From positions 1-64,000 of the forward strand of contig NZ_VULR01000010.1 in assembly GCF_009696605.1 (NCBI RefSeq): a DNA stretch of 64,000 nt, given 5' to 3'. This DNA is from Anaerosalibacter bizertensis (lineage in GTDB: Bacteria; Bacillota; Clostridia; Tissierellales; Sporanaerobacteraceae). Shown here in pieces: positions 43,698 through 52,499 of the stretch (position 1 is its first letter; each line of letters begins with the position of its first letter). The translations under genes and the position numbers were made by a program. The notes beneath the pieces were generated by a model that saw only the letters and a list, made by a program, of their open reading frames with translations, had not been told where the DNA came from and ran no database searches.

Positions 43698-43760
43698 GTT
43701 AGAGTGTAGAGATGAGGGAGTGGGACAAATCCTAATGGATTACATCCCTGTCTCTCTAAC
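43698..43760 (+). repeat. Large hairpin between pstS and pstC
   Basis: GTTAGAG (43698-43704) pairs with CTCTAAC (43754-43760), with further pairing inside, for example GGGA with TCCC and ATCC with GGAT. No T run follows. Such hairpins after a binding-protein gene often stabilise its mRNA and lower expression of the genes behind it. Confidence 0.6.
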
Positions 43761-43781
43761 TTATAAAAGAGGTGTAAATAT

Positions 43782-44648
43782 ATGAAGAAAAGCAATTGGC
43801 AGGAGAAATTAAATGAAAAGCTATATTTAATAAGTGCCCTAATTTCTATTGCTTTAATTTTTAGTATTACTTTGTTCATATTTATAAAAGGGGTTCCAGC
43901 AATAAAGGAAATTGGAATTAAAAATTTCATATTAGGAACCAATTGGAAGCCAGGAGATGGTCAATATGGCATTTTACCTATGATTGTAGGTTCTATCTAT
44001 GTTACTATAGGAGCTTGTTTAGTAGGAGTGCCTATTGGACTATTTACAGCTATATATCTAAGTGAAATGGCTAATAAAAAAACAGCAGATTTTTTAAGAA
44101 AAGTTGTAGAACTTTTAGCAGGCATACCTTCTGTAGTTTTTGGCTTTTTCGGCCTTGTTAGTATAGTTCCTCTTATTGATAAGTTTTTTGGTGGTGGAGG
44201 GAATAGTCTCTTTGCTTCTTCAATAATACTTGGAATAATGATTTTGCCAACTATTATAAGTATTTCAGAAGCTTCTATAAGGGCTGTTCCAAAGGAATAT
44301 AAGGAAGGTTCACTAGCTTTAGGCTCAACCCATATAGATAGTATTTTTAAAGTAATGCTACCATCTGCTAAATCTGGTATATTGGCTTCTATTGTATTGG
44401 CTCTTGGTAGAGCTATAGGGGAAACTATGGCTGTTATATTGGTATCAGGCAATACTCCACTAATTCCCCATTCCATTTTTGATAGGGTGAGAACATTGAC
44501 TTCCAATATAGCAATAGAGATGGGATATGCATATGGACTCCATCAAGGTGCACTTTTTGCAACAGGGGTTATTCTATTTGTATTCATAATGATTATTAAT
44601 GGGCTATTCTTAGTATTTAATAGAAAAGCAGGTGAACTAAATGACTGA
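43782..44648 (+). CDS. pstC: Phosphate ABC transporter permease
   Basis: A 288-residue permease with six membrane helices. The coupling loop is EGSLALGSTHIDSIFKVMLPSA, and LGRAIGETMAVILVSGN is the conserved Arg/Glu segment of the phosphate channel. AGAGGTG precedes the ATG. It ends inside pstA (ATGACTGA overlap of eight bases). Confidence 0.94.
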   Translation: MKKSNWQEKLNEKLYLISALISIALIFSITLFIFIKGVPAIKEIGIKNFILGTNWKPGDGQYGILPMIVGSIYVTIGACLVGVPIGLFTAIYLSEMANKKTADFLRKVVELLAGIPSVVFGFFGLVSIVPLIDKFFGGGGNSLFASSIILGIMILPTIISISEASIRAVPKEYKEGSLALGSTHIDSIFKVMLPSAKSGILASIVLALGRAIGETMAVILVSGNTPLIPHSIFDRVRTLTSNIAIEMGYAYGLHQGALFATGVILFVFIMIINGLFLVFNRKAGELND

Positions 44649-45492
44649 TAAAAGTTTACAGATGGATAGTCAAATTAATGTTAAAAAAGTAAAGGAAAAG
44701 CTGATTAAGGGAATTATATATTTTTCTGTATTTTTAACTTTTGGGATAGTTTTATGGATACTTCTTCATGTGGTGTTTAATGGGGTTATAAAGATTGGTA
44801 ATATTGATAATATTGGAGATGAAAGTATTCTACCTATGATCATGAACACCTTTTATATTGTATTGTTAGCAGTATCTATTTCTACTCCTATAGGTATTTG
44901 GACAGCTATTTATTTAAATGAATATGCTAGAGACAATAAACTAGTGCATTTAATACGATTTGCTATCCAAAGCTTAGCAGGAATACCTTCTATAATATTT
45001 GGTCTTTTTGGAATGATTGTATTTGTTGTAGGTTTAAATTTTAAATGGTCAATACTTTCTGGAGCTTTAACACTGAGCATTATGATTCTTCCTATAATAA
45101 TTAAAACTACAGAGGAAGCTTTAAAATCTGTCCCCCTATCTATTAGAGAAGGAAGTTTGGCACTAGGAGCTTCAAAGGTTAAAACTATAAAAGCTGTAGT
45201 AATTCCTAGTGCTCTTCCTGGAATAATTATTTCAGTTATTTTAAGCATTGGTAGAATAGTAGGGGAAACAGCAGCAGTTTATTTAACAGCAGGAATGGTA
45301 CCGAGAGCAGCTGTTAGTCCATTAGATTCAGGTAGAACTTTATCTGTACATTTATATCTTCTGGCAAAAGAAGGTATATCCTTTGAAAGAGCTTATTTTA
45401 CGGCTACTATTTTAGTTTTATTTGTTCTCTGTATAAATTTGATTTCAAATAGATTGGCTAAAAAGTTTAGTGAAAAATTAAAAGCAGATTAA
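44641..45492 (+). CDS. pstA: Phosphate ABC transporter permease
   Basis: A 283-residue permease paralogous to PstC. The coupling loop is [21 protein letters not shown] and the channel segment [18 protein letters not shown]. Its start overlaps pstC by eight bases, so the two permeases are made in step. PstB follows after 14 bases. Confidence 0.94.
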   Translation: MTDKSLQMDSQINVKKVKEKLIKGIIYFSVFLTFGIVLWILLHVVFNGVIKIGNIDNIGDESILPMIMNTFYIVLLAVSISTPIGIWTAIYLNEYARDNKLVHLIRFAIQSLAGIPSIIFGLFGMIVFVVGLNFKWSILSGALTLSIMILPIIIKTTEEALKSVPLSIREGSLALGASKVKTIKAVVIPSALPGIIISVILSIGRIVGETAAVYLTAGMVPRAAVSPLDSGRTLSVHLYLLAKEGISFERAYFTATILVLFVLCINLISNRLAKKFSEKLKAD

Positions 45493-45506
45493 GGGGTGAA
45501 TGTATA

Positions 45507-46259
45507 GTGAATGAAAAGATAGCTGTTAATAATTTAAATCTTTATTATGGAAATATGAAAGTATTAAACAATATAGATGTTTCTTTTGAAGAAAATAGTA
45601 TAACTGCTTTAATAGGTCCTTCTGGATGTGGAAAGACAAGTTTTTTAAGAACTTTAAATAGATTAAATGATATGGTATCAAATGTGAAGGTAGAAGGGAA
45701 TATAATGTTAGATGGTGAGGATATATATGAAAAAATGGATCCTACAATTCTTAGAAAAAAAGTGGGAATGGTATTTCAAAAGCCAAATCCTTTTCCAATG
45801 AGTATATATGATAATGTAGCCTATGGACCTAAGGTGCATGGGATAAAGAAAAAAAGTGAATTAAATAGAATAGTTGAAAGGAGTTTAAGATTAGCATTTC
45901 TGTGGGATGAAGTAAAGGATAGATTAAATAAGTCTGCCCTCAGTCTTTCAGGAGGGCAACAACAAAGACTTTGTATAGCTAGAGCATTGGCAGTTGAACC
46001 AGAGATAATACTGATGGATGAGCCTACTTCTGCACTAGATCCAATTGCTACAGCAAAGATTGAAGAGCTAATAACTACTTTAAAAGAAAATTATACAGTT
46101 ATAATAGTTACCCATTCTATGCAACAGGCAGCTAGGATTTCAGATTATACTGCATTTTTCCTTTTAGGTAAACTTGTTGAACATAGAGAAACTAGATATA
46201 TGTTTGAATCTCCTAAAGATGATAGAACAAAAGATTATATCATGGGCATGTTTGGTTAA
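45507..46259 (+). CDS. pstB: Phosphate ABC transporter ATP-binding protein
   Basis: A 250-residue ATPase. Walker A is GPSGCGKTS, followed by [10 protein letters not shown] typical of PstB; the signature is [21 protein letters not shown] and Walker [16 protein letters not shown] start at 45507 with AAGGGGTGA upstream. No phoU follows, although it often ends the operon; a terminator overlaps the last codons. Confidence 0.95.
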   Translation: MNEKIAVNNLNLYYGNMKVLNNIDVSFEENSITALIGPSGCGKTSFLRTLNRLNDMVSNVKVEGNIMLDGEDIYEKMDPTILRKKVGMVFQKPNPFPMSIYDNVAYGPKVHGIKKKSELNRIVERSLRLAFLWDEVKDRLNKSALSLSGGQQQRLCIARALAVEPEIILMDEPTSALDPIATAKIEELITTLKENYTVIIVTHSMQQAARISDYTAFFLLGKLVEHRETRYMFESPKDDRTKDYIMGMFG

Positions 46260-46285
46260 TATTTTCCAAACATGCTTTTATTTTA
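46246..46285 (+). terminator. Terminator of the pst operon
   Basis: GCATGTTTGG and CCAAACATGC surround ten bases, then TTTTATTTT. The left arm lies within the last codons of pstB. Confidence 0.8.
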
Positions 46286-46335
46286 ATATTTTTTATTTTA
46301 AATGGAATAATAAATTCTAAAGGAGGTTTATACAT

Positions 46336-46821
46336 ATGGGAAAGACAAATAAAAAACTATTATTTTTGCTCATTTCAATGATGATTATATCTATAATTAT
46401 TTCTGGGTGTAAAAAAGGTGATGTAGAAAAGGTAGAAGAAGAGATGGAAGAAGATATAGAACAAAAAGATGTAAGTGCAGATGTAGGAGCAAAAAAGACC
46501 AATGAACTGGTAGATAGGGGAGAAAAAATTGCTGATAACCTAGTAGAATTAATAGGAGTAGAAGGTGCAACAGCAATAATATATGACAATGAAGCTATAG
46601 TAGCTGTTGAGATAGCAGAAGAAGTAGAACTAGATGAAAATATGATTAATATGATAAAAAATACTGCCATAGAAAGCGATGGACAGATAAAAGAGGCTAA
46701 AGTAATTGCAGATAAAAAAACATTTGATATAATAGATGATATAGCTCAGGCTCTTATCAAAGGAGATAGTATCGATAAGTATAAAAAAGAGATAGATAAT
46801 ATAATGAAAAAAACAAAATAA
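46336..46821 (+). CDS. YhcN/YlaJ-family sporulation lipoprotein
   Basis: A 161-residue lipoprotein (lipobox ISGC, Cys25), then an acidic linker and a YhcN/YlaJ domain: RGEKIADNLVELIGVEGATAIIYDNEAIVAVEI. In bacilli such proteins sit in the spore inner membrane or forespore. AAAGGAGG precedes the ATG by ten bases. It stands alone between two terminators. Confidence 0.82.
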   Translation: MGKTNKKLLFLLISMMIISIIISGCKKGDVEKVEEEMEEDIEQKDVSADVGAKKTNELVDRGEKIADNLVELIGVEGATAIIYDNEAIVAVEIAEEVELDENMINMIKNTAIESDGQIKEAKVIADKKTFDIIDDIAQALIKGDSIDKYKKEIDNIMKKTK

Positions 46822-46836
46822 TTTAAAAATGTAGAT

Positions 46837-46866
46837 AAAACCTGGTCTTAAGACTAGGTTTTTTCA
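46837..46866 (+). terminator. Terminator of the lipoprotein gene
   Basis: AAAACCTGGTCT pairs with AGACTAGGTTTT (one mismatch), followed by T. Confidence 0.75.
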
Positions 46867-46943
46867 TATAATAGTTATTAACTTATATTTTTTTATTTAA
46901 ATATGGGTATTATAAAAACAAATAGATTTAAGGAGGTAGAAAC

Positions 46944-48215
46944 GTGGCAACATTTAATGAAATATTAAACATAGGTAATGGAATAAATTTAAATTTAATA
47001 AAGACAGATAAGTTTAAATCTAATTTAATAAGTTTATACATGGAAATGCCTTTAAATAGAGACATGGTTACTAAAAATGCTCTAATTCCATTAGTTTTAA
47101 AAAGAGGTACTAACAAATACAATACTACTTTAGAGGTTGAGAGAAGCCTTGAAGAGCTTTATGGAGGACAACTAAGCTTAAATATTAATAAAAAAGGTGA
47201 AAGACATGTTTTAAGATTTACAATAGAAAGTCCAAAAGGTATCTATGTAGACGATGAAGAGTATTTTTATGACGTAATTAGTTTTTTAAAAGAAATAGTA
47301 TACAATCCCTATGTAGAGGACGGAGGTTTTAAGAAAGAATATGTAGATCAAGAGAAAGAAAACTTAAAGAGAATAATAGAAGGAAAGATAAATGATAAAA
47401 GATCCTATGCTATAACTAGATGTATAGAAGAAATGTGTAAAAATGAAAAATACAGTATTTATGAATATGGTTATGTAGAAGATTTAGATTCTATTGATAA
47501 TAAAAATCTATATGAGCATTATAAATCTATATTAGAAAATAGCCCTATAGAGATATTTTATATTGGCAATTATGATAATAAGATGATAGACCATATAAAA
47601 AATACATTTAAAATGGATAGGGGAAATATAATAAAAGTTCCTAGAGAAAAAATTACAGATGCAGTGCAGACAAAAAACATGGTTTATGAAGATATGCAAA
47701 TAAACCAAGGGAAATTAGTAATAGGTTATAGAACTGGTATACCTTATGAAGATAATCTTTATAATGCACTATTAGTTTCTAGTGAAATATTAGGTGGAGG
47801 GCCAAATTCAAAATTATTTAGAACTGTTAGAGAAAAAGAAAGTCTTGCATATTATATAAATTCTAAAATTTACAAATATAAATCTATAATGCTCATAGAT
47901 GCTGGTATTGATTTTGATAAATTTGAAAAAACATTGGAAATAACTAGAGAGCAAATAGATGAATTGAAAGAAGGGATTTTCAGTGATGAAGATATAGAAA
48001 TTGCTAAAAAAGCTATAGTTACATCTTTAAAATCTGTAACAGATAGCAATTATCTAATATCTGAATTCTTTTTAAGTCAAGTATTGTCTAATGATAATAG
48101 GTCTGTTGCTGAAATGATAGAAGATATTTTAAATGTGAGCAGGGAAGAGATAATAGAAGCTTCTAATAAAATAAATGTAGATACTATTTATTTTTTAAAA
48201 AATGAAAATCTGTAG
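46944..48215 (+). CDS. M16-family protein without the zinc motif (YmfF-like)
   Basis: A 423-residue protein with two M16 half-domains. The HxxEH zinc site of active members is missing: the matching region reads RGTNKYNTTLEVERSLEELYGGQ. The C-terminal half keeps SSEILGGGPNSKLFRTVREKESLAYYINS, as in non-catalytic partners. It should form a heterodimer with the active M16 protein encoded next, as in B. subtilis ymfF-ymfH. GTG start at 46944 with AGGAGG seven bases upstream. Substrate unknown. Confidence 0.85.
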   Translation: MATFNEILNIGNGINLNLIKTDKFKSNLISLYMEMPLNRDMVTKNALIPLVLKRGTNKYNTTLEVERSLEELYGGQLSLNINKKGERHVLRFTIESPKGIYVDDEEYFYDVISFLKEIVYNPYVEDGGFKKEYVDQEKENLKRIIEGKINDKRSYAITRCIEEMCKNEKYSIYEYGYVEDLDSIDNKNLYEHYKSILENSPIEIFYIGNYDNKMIDHIKNTFKMDRGNIIKVPREKITDAVQTKNMVYEDMQINQGKLVIGYRTGIPYEDNLYNALLVSSEILGGGPNSKLFRTVREKESLAYYINSKIYKYKSIMLIDAGIDFDKFEKTLEITREQIDELKEGIFSDEDIEIAKKAIVTSLKSVTDSNYLISEFFLSQVLSNDNRSVAEMIEDILNVSREEIIEASNKINVDTIYFLKNENL

Positions 48216-48234
48216 TTCAGGAGGGTGGATTACT

Positions 48235-49524
48235 TTGGACAAAAATATATTTAAAAACAATAAGATAAATGAAGAATTATTTTTTTATGAATCTGAAAGT
48301 GGACTTAAAATTTATTTAATGCCTAAAAGTGGTTATATGAAAAAATATGCAGTATTTGCAACTCGATATGGCTCTAATGACAATAAATTTATTCCTATAG
48401 GAGAGAAAGAGGCAATAGAAGTCCCAGAGGGGATTGCTCATTTCTTAGAACATAAATTATTTGAAGAACCAGATGAAAATATATTTGATAAGTTTTCAGA
48501 ATCTGGTGCTAGTGTAAATGCATATACTAATTTTGATCAAACAGCCTATCTTTTTTCTTGTACTGATAATTTTTATGAAAATCTAGAACTTTTAATTAAA
48601 TTTGTTCAAAATCCCTATTTTACTGATGAAAATGTAGAGAAGGAAAAAGGGATAATAGCTCAAGAAATAAAAATGTACCAGGACAATCCAGGATGGAAAG
48701 TATTTTTCAATTGTTTAACAGGAATGTATCATAATCATCCTGTTAAAACAGATATAGCAGGTACTGTAGAGAGTATTCAAAAAATTGATAAGGAAACTCT
48801 ATATACTTGTTACAATACTTTCTATCACCCTAAGAATATGGTGTTATTTTTAGTAGGAGATATTTCCTTTGATGAGGTCATAAAAGTAGTAAATAATTCT
48901 GAGAAAAAAAATATAAAACCTGGGGTAGATAGTATAATTCGTATATATCCTGAAGAACCAAAAGAGATCAAAGAAAAGTATATTGAGGAAAAGTTAGTTA
49001 CTTCAATTCCTATATTTACTATAGGTTTTAAAGATGATGAATTGGGACTGGAAGGCAAGGAATTGGTTAAAAGAGAAATAGTTACAAATATATTATTAGA
49101 AATGTTATTTGGGAAAAGTTCTGAATTTTATCAAGAACTCTATAGTGAAGGTCTTATAGATGCTAGTTTTGGTGGACAGTATGTAGGGCATAAAAACTAC
49201 GGGCATTCTATTGTAGTAGGCCAATCTTATAAGCCAGAAGTTGTACTTGAAAGAATAAATACTTATTTAGAAGAAATAAGGAATGAAGGGTTAAATGAAG
49301 AAGATTTTGAAAGGATTAAAAAGAAGGACATTGGGTCCAATATTATGGGATTCAATTCAGTAGAGTTTATTGCTAATAATTTTATAAATTATTTATTTCT
49401 AGATTTTTCATTTCTAGATTATTTAGATGTATACAAATCTATTTCTTTTGAAGATGCATTAAATAGATTTAATAAGCATTATAGAAAAGATAACTATACT
49501 TTATCTGTAATTAATCCAGTTTAA
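48235..49524 (+). CDS. M16-family zinc peptidase (YmfH-like)
   Basis: A 429-residue peptidase with an intact zinc site HFLEH in EGIAHFLEHKLFE and the distal Glu in the EKEKGIIAQEIKM helix. It pairs with the inactive M16 protein encoded upstream. TTG at 48235 is chosen because AGGAGGGTGG lies upstream at 48219-48228; the frame could start at 48202, but that codon lies in the end of the previous gene and before the SD. The likely role is turnover of peptides. Confidence 0.9.
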   Translation: MDKNIFKNNKINEELFFYESESGLKIYLMPKSGYMKKYAVFATRYGSNDNKFIPIGEKEAIEVPEGIAHFLEHKLFEEPDENIFDKFSESGASVNAYTNFDQTAYLFSCTDNFYENLELLIKFVQNPYFTDENVEKEKGIIAQEIKMYQDNPGWKVFFNCLTGMYHNHPVKTDIAGTVESIQKIDKETLYTCYNTFYHPKNMVLFLVGDISFDEVIKVVNNSEKKNIKPGVDSIIRIYPEEPKEIKEKYIEEKLVTSIPIFTIGFKDDELGLEGKELVKREIVTNILLEMLFGKSSEFYQELYSEGLIDASFGGQYVGHKNYGHSIVVGQSYKPEVVLERINTYLEEIRNEGLNEEDFERIKKKDIGSNIMGFNSVEFIANNFINYLFLDFSFLDYLDVYKSISFEDALNRFNKHYRKDNYTLSVINPV

Positions 49525-49590
49525 ATACTTTTAAATATCCCTATTTTATGTTATATTTAAAAGATATACAAATAGAAAGGGGGAGAAAAT

Positions 49591-50328
49591 ATGGACCCTG
49601 TAGCCTTTGAACTCTTCGGAATAGAGGTAATGTGGTATGGAATACTTATTTCTTCTGGCATTATAATAGGTGCAATACTTGCATTTAGAGAAGCACGAAG
49701 AATAAATTTTGATGAGGAGACATTAATAGACTTGCTACTATATGCTATTCCTCTTTCCATAGTAGGAGCAAGAATTTATTATGTAGCTTTTAGTTGGGAT
49801 TATTATAGTGAAAATTTAAAAGAGATATTTCATATAAGAGGTGGAGGATTAGCTATACATGGAGCTATAGCTGCTGCAGTGATAGTGGCAGTTATATTTT
49901 GTAAAAGAAGAAAGGTTAATTTTTGGAAGGTTGTAGATATATGTGCACCAAGCATTATCTTAGGTCAAGCCATTGGTAGATGGGGAAATTATATAAACCA
50001 AGAAGCTCATGGAGGTCCTACAGATTTACCATGGGGTATTATAGTTGATGGTGTAAAAGTTCATCCTACATTTTTATATGAATCTTTGTGGAACTTTGCA
50101 GTTTTTTTCTATTTAATCTGGTATAGAAAAAACAAGCAAAAGGTAACGGGAGAGACATTTTTGTTATATTTAATACTTTATTCAGTTGGAAGATTTTTTA
50201 TTGAAGGACTTAGAACTGATAGCTTAATGTTAGGTCCAATTAGAGTAGCTCAACTTGTAAGTATGGCACTAATAGGAATTTCAATAGTCATTTTTTCCTA
50301 TAGGAGGAAAAAGATAAATAGGATTTAA
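49591..50328 (+). CDS. lgt: Prolipoprotein diacylglyceryl transferase
   Basis: A 245-residue membrane enzyme that adds diacylglycerol to the Cys of lipoprotein precursors. Conserved regions: the N-terminal YGILISSGIIIG, HIRGGGLAIHGA (Arg/His of the active site), GQAIGRWGNYINQEAHG and HPTFLYESLWN, plus ARG-containing GRFFIEGLRTDS near the end. AAAGGGGGAG precedes the ATG. Its substrates in this window include MetQ, PstS, the GerC-type protein, the DUF4358 protein and the YhcN-like lipoprotein. Confidence 0.95.
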   Translation: MDPVAFELFGIEVMWYGILISSGIIIGAILAFREARRINFDEETLIDLLLYAIPLSIVGARIYYVAFSWDYYSENLKEIFHIRGGGLAIHGAIAAAVIVAVIFCKRRKVNFWKVVDICAPSIILGQAIGRWGNYINQEAHGGPTDLPWGIIVDGVKVHPTFLYESLWNFAVFFYLIWYRKNKQKVTGETFLLYLILYSVGRFFIEGLRTDSLMLGPIRVAQLVSMALIGISIVIFSYRRKKINRI

Positions 50329-50358
50329 AGGAGCAGAAAGTATGCTGCTTCTTTTTTA
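50327..50358 (+). terminator. Terminator of lgt
   Basis: AAGGAGCAG and CTGCTTCTT (one G-T pair) with an eight-base loop and six T. Confidence 0.7.
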
Positions 50359-50423
50359 ATGTCTAAAAACATGTAAAATTGTAGTTATTACCCAGTTTTT
50401 GCGTTGCTTTTATAATAGAACTA

Positions 50424-50505
50424 AAATAGTAACAGTAAACTATTTAGGTTTAGATAAAAATAGTCTGAAAGTCCTAATAAATATTTGGACTTTTTTTATT
50501 TTTTT
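50424..50505 (+). promoter_or_regulatory. Leader with a terminator and alternative pairing before mraZ
   Basis: After a TATAAT (50411-50416), AAATAGT (50424-50430) can pair with ACTATTT (50439-50445). A second AAATAGT copy (50458-50464) could pair with the same ACTATTT instead. Then AAAGTCC/GGACTTT plus a long T run (50468-50505) forms a terminator. It may be an attenuator of the dcw cluster or end a short RNA; the sensed signal is unknown. Confidence 0.5.
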
Positions 50506-50542
50506 TGAAGGATTTCACGAATACTTATAGAAATAATAGAGT

Positions 50543-50578
50543 GTGGAGTAAAGTGGTGAGAAGTGGGAGGTAGTGTAA
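50543..50578 (+). promoter_or_regulatory. MraZ-type operator repeats
   Basis: GTGGAG (50543), GTGGTG (50553), GTGGGA (50563) and GTGTAA (50573) recur every ten bases just before mraZ. This fits the GTG-rich, ten-base-period boxes bound by MraZ upstream of its own gene in other bacteria. Confidence 0.7.
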
Positions 50579-50600
50579 ACACTTTTTTGGGGTGAATAAA

Positions 50601-51032
50601 ATGTTTATTGGAGAATATCAACACAATGTAGACAATAAAGGAAGACTTATTGTTCCATCCAAACTTAGAGAAGGTCTAGGAGAGAACTTCATTATGACTA
50701 AAGGATTGGATAACTGTCTATTTGTGTATCCAAAATCTGAATGGCATATATTAGAAGAAAAATTGAAATCACTACCTTTAACTAGTAGAGATGCCAGAGC
50801 TTTTGTAAGATTTTTCTTTTCAGGTGCCACTGAATGTGAATTAGATAAGCAAGGAAGGATTCTTATTCCAGCAAATTTAAGAAATCATTCAAAATTGGAG
50901 AGAGAAGCGGTGATAATAGGAGTTGGGATAAGGGTTGAAATTTGGAGTAAGGAAGAATGGGATATATACAATGAGGATGACAGCCTAAGTTATGAAAATA
51001 TTGCAGAAAAGATGGCTGAATTAGGAATATAA
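50601..51032 (+). CDS. mraZ: Transcriptional regulator MraZ
   Basis: A 143-residue protein with two AbrB-like SpoVT domains (about 5-50 and 76-120). The start [15 protein letters not shown] is canonical, so ATG 50601 is used; a GTG at 50592 is part of the SD GGGGTG. MraZ forms rings that bind repeats ahead of its own operon, and such repeats lie at 50543-50578. First gene of the dcw cluster. Confidence 0.95.
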   Translation: MFIGEYQHNVDNKGRLIVPSKLREGLGENFIMTKGLDNCLFVYPKSEWHILEEKLKSLPLTSRDARAFVRFFFSGATECELDKQGRILIPANLRNHSKLEREAVIIGVGIRVEIWSKEEWDIYNEDDSLSYENIAEKMAELGI

Positions 51033-51057
51033 GAAAATAAAAATGGGAGCTGATATA

Positions 51058-51990
51058 TTGAAATTTAAACATGTTCCTGTAATGCTTAATGAAGTATTAG
51101 AGGGACTTAATATAAAAGAAGATGGAATATATGTAGATGGCACTTTAGGAGGAGCAGGCCATTCAACTGAAATTGTAAAAAGACTTAGCACTGGAAAGTT
51201 AATAGGGATAGATCAAGATGAAAATGCAATTAAAAAGTCTAAGGAGGTTTTAGCTGATTATAGTGATAGAACTATTATTGTAAAGGAGAATTTTAAGAAC
51301 ATAAAAAATGTATTAAATACACTTGGGATAAATAAAGTTGATGGAATACTTTTAGATTTAGGTGTTTCTTCACACCAATTAGATGAGGAAGAAAGAGGAT
51401 TTTCTTATAACAAAGATGCTCCTTTGGATATGAGAATGGATAGAGGCAATGCTTTTTCAGCTTGGGATGTAGTTAACAAATACAGTGAAAAAGAATTGGA
51501 AAAAATCATTTGGGATTTTGGAGAAGAAAAATGGGCAAAAAGAATAGCTAAATTTATAGTAGAAGAACGCAGGGAAGCCCCAATAGATACTACATTTGAA
51601 TTAGTATCTGTAATAAAAAAAGCTATACCAAAGAAGGTTAGAAGTCAAGGCGGGCATCCTGCAAGGAAGACTTTTCAAGCTATTCGTATAGAGGTGAATC
51701 AAGAGTTAGATATATTGAAAAACAGTATCTTGAATGCAAATGAAGTCTTAAATGAAAGTGGAAGGTTATGTATTATTACTTTTCATTCGTTAGAAGACAG
51801 GATAGTTAAAGATACTTTCAAGTATTTAAATAAAGACTGTATTTGTCCACCAGAGTTTCCGGTATGTACTTGCAATAAGAAAAGGGAACTTAAGATTTTA
51901 ACAAGGAAACCAATTATACCTAGTGAAGAAGAAATAGAAACTAATCCAAGATCCAGAAGTGCTAAACTTCGAATAGGAGAGAAAGTTTAG
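51058..51990 (+). CDS. rsmH: 16S rRNA (cytosine-1402-N4)-methyltransferase
   Basis: A 310-residue SAM-dependent enzyme that methylates C1402 of 16S rRNA. The SAM-binding motif is [22 protein letters not shown] and [13 protein letters not shown] follow, and HSLEDRIVK near the end. TTG at 51058 is used because GGGAG lies eight bases upstream and the protein then starts [10 protein letters not shown] as in relatives; the ATG at 51043 has no SD. Usual position after mraZ. Confidence 0.94.
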   Translation: MKFKHVPVMLNEVLEGLNIKEDGIYVDGTLGGAGHSTEIVKRLSTGKLIGIDQDENAIKKSKEVLADYSDRTIIVKENFKNIKNVLNTLGINKVDGILLDLGVSSHQLDEEERGFSYNKDAPLDMRMDRGNAFSAWDVVNKYSEKELEKIIWDFGEEKWAKRIAKFIVEERREAPIDTTFELVSVIKKAIPKKVRSQGGHPARKTFQAIRIEVNQELDILKNSILNANEVLNESGRLCIITFHSLEDRIVKDTFKYLNKDCICPPEFPVCTCNKKRELKILTRKPIIPSEEEIETNPRSRSAKLRIGEKV

Positions 51991-52020
51991 TGTTCTAATT
52001 TTAGGGAGGTGTGAATAAAT

Positions 52021-52479
52021 TTGTTAGTAGCTAAACGGGAAGAAAACCATTATTATGAAGAAAGAAACAAAAAAAGGAAGAAAATAAAGAAAAACAGTAA
52101 AAATAAATCTAATGAGAAATTGAAATTTTTAATGGGTGCAACTATAATATTACTAGCTTGTTTATTTGTTTTATTAAGATACACTCATATCACCCAAATG
52201 AGGCTGGAAAATTCAAAGTTGGAAAGCCAAAAAGTTGAATTGAAAAAAGAGAAACAAGATTTAATGGCTGAACTCGATAGGGTTAAAAGTGATGCTAAAA
52301 TAGAAGAAGATGCAAAGGTAAAACTTGGTATGGACTATCCTTCGGAGGAACAAATAGTCTATATATCTATTGATGATAAAGCTAATGATGAAGATAAATT
52401 ATTAGGAGAATCAAAATCAAAAGAAGATTTTTTTATAGTTGGTTATTTTAAAAATGTGATGAATATGATATTAAAATAA
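52021..52479 (+). CDS. ftsL: Cell division protein FtsL-like
   Basis: A 152-residue bitopic membrane protein: a very basic cytoplasmic start, one helix (about 36-53, MGATIILLACLFVLL) and a coiled coil (about 60-95, LENSKLESQKVELKKEKQ). This is the FtsL/DivIC layout, and position between rsmH and the PBP gene supports FtsL. TTG start with GGGAGGTG upstream. It helps bring the division PBP and FtsW to the septum. Sequence is poorly conserved, so assignment rests on layout and place. Confidence 0.8.
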   Translation: MLVAKREENHYYEERNKKRKKIKKNSKNKSNEKLKFLMGATIILLACLFVLLRYTHITQMRLENSKLESQKVELKKEKQDLMAELDRVKSDAKIEEDAKVKLGMDYPSEEQIVYISIDDKANDEDKLLGESKSKEDFFIVGYFKNVMNMILK

Positions 52480-52499
52480 TATTATGGAGGGTTGGGCTA

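Noticed and set aside
43997-44506. Open frame of 169 codons antisense to pstC
   Set aside because: It lies wholly inside a well conserved gene, has no SD, and its composition mirrors the membrane helices of the sense strand.
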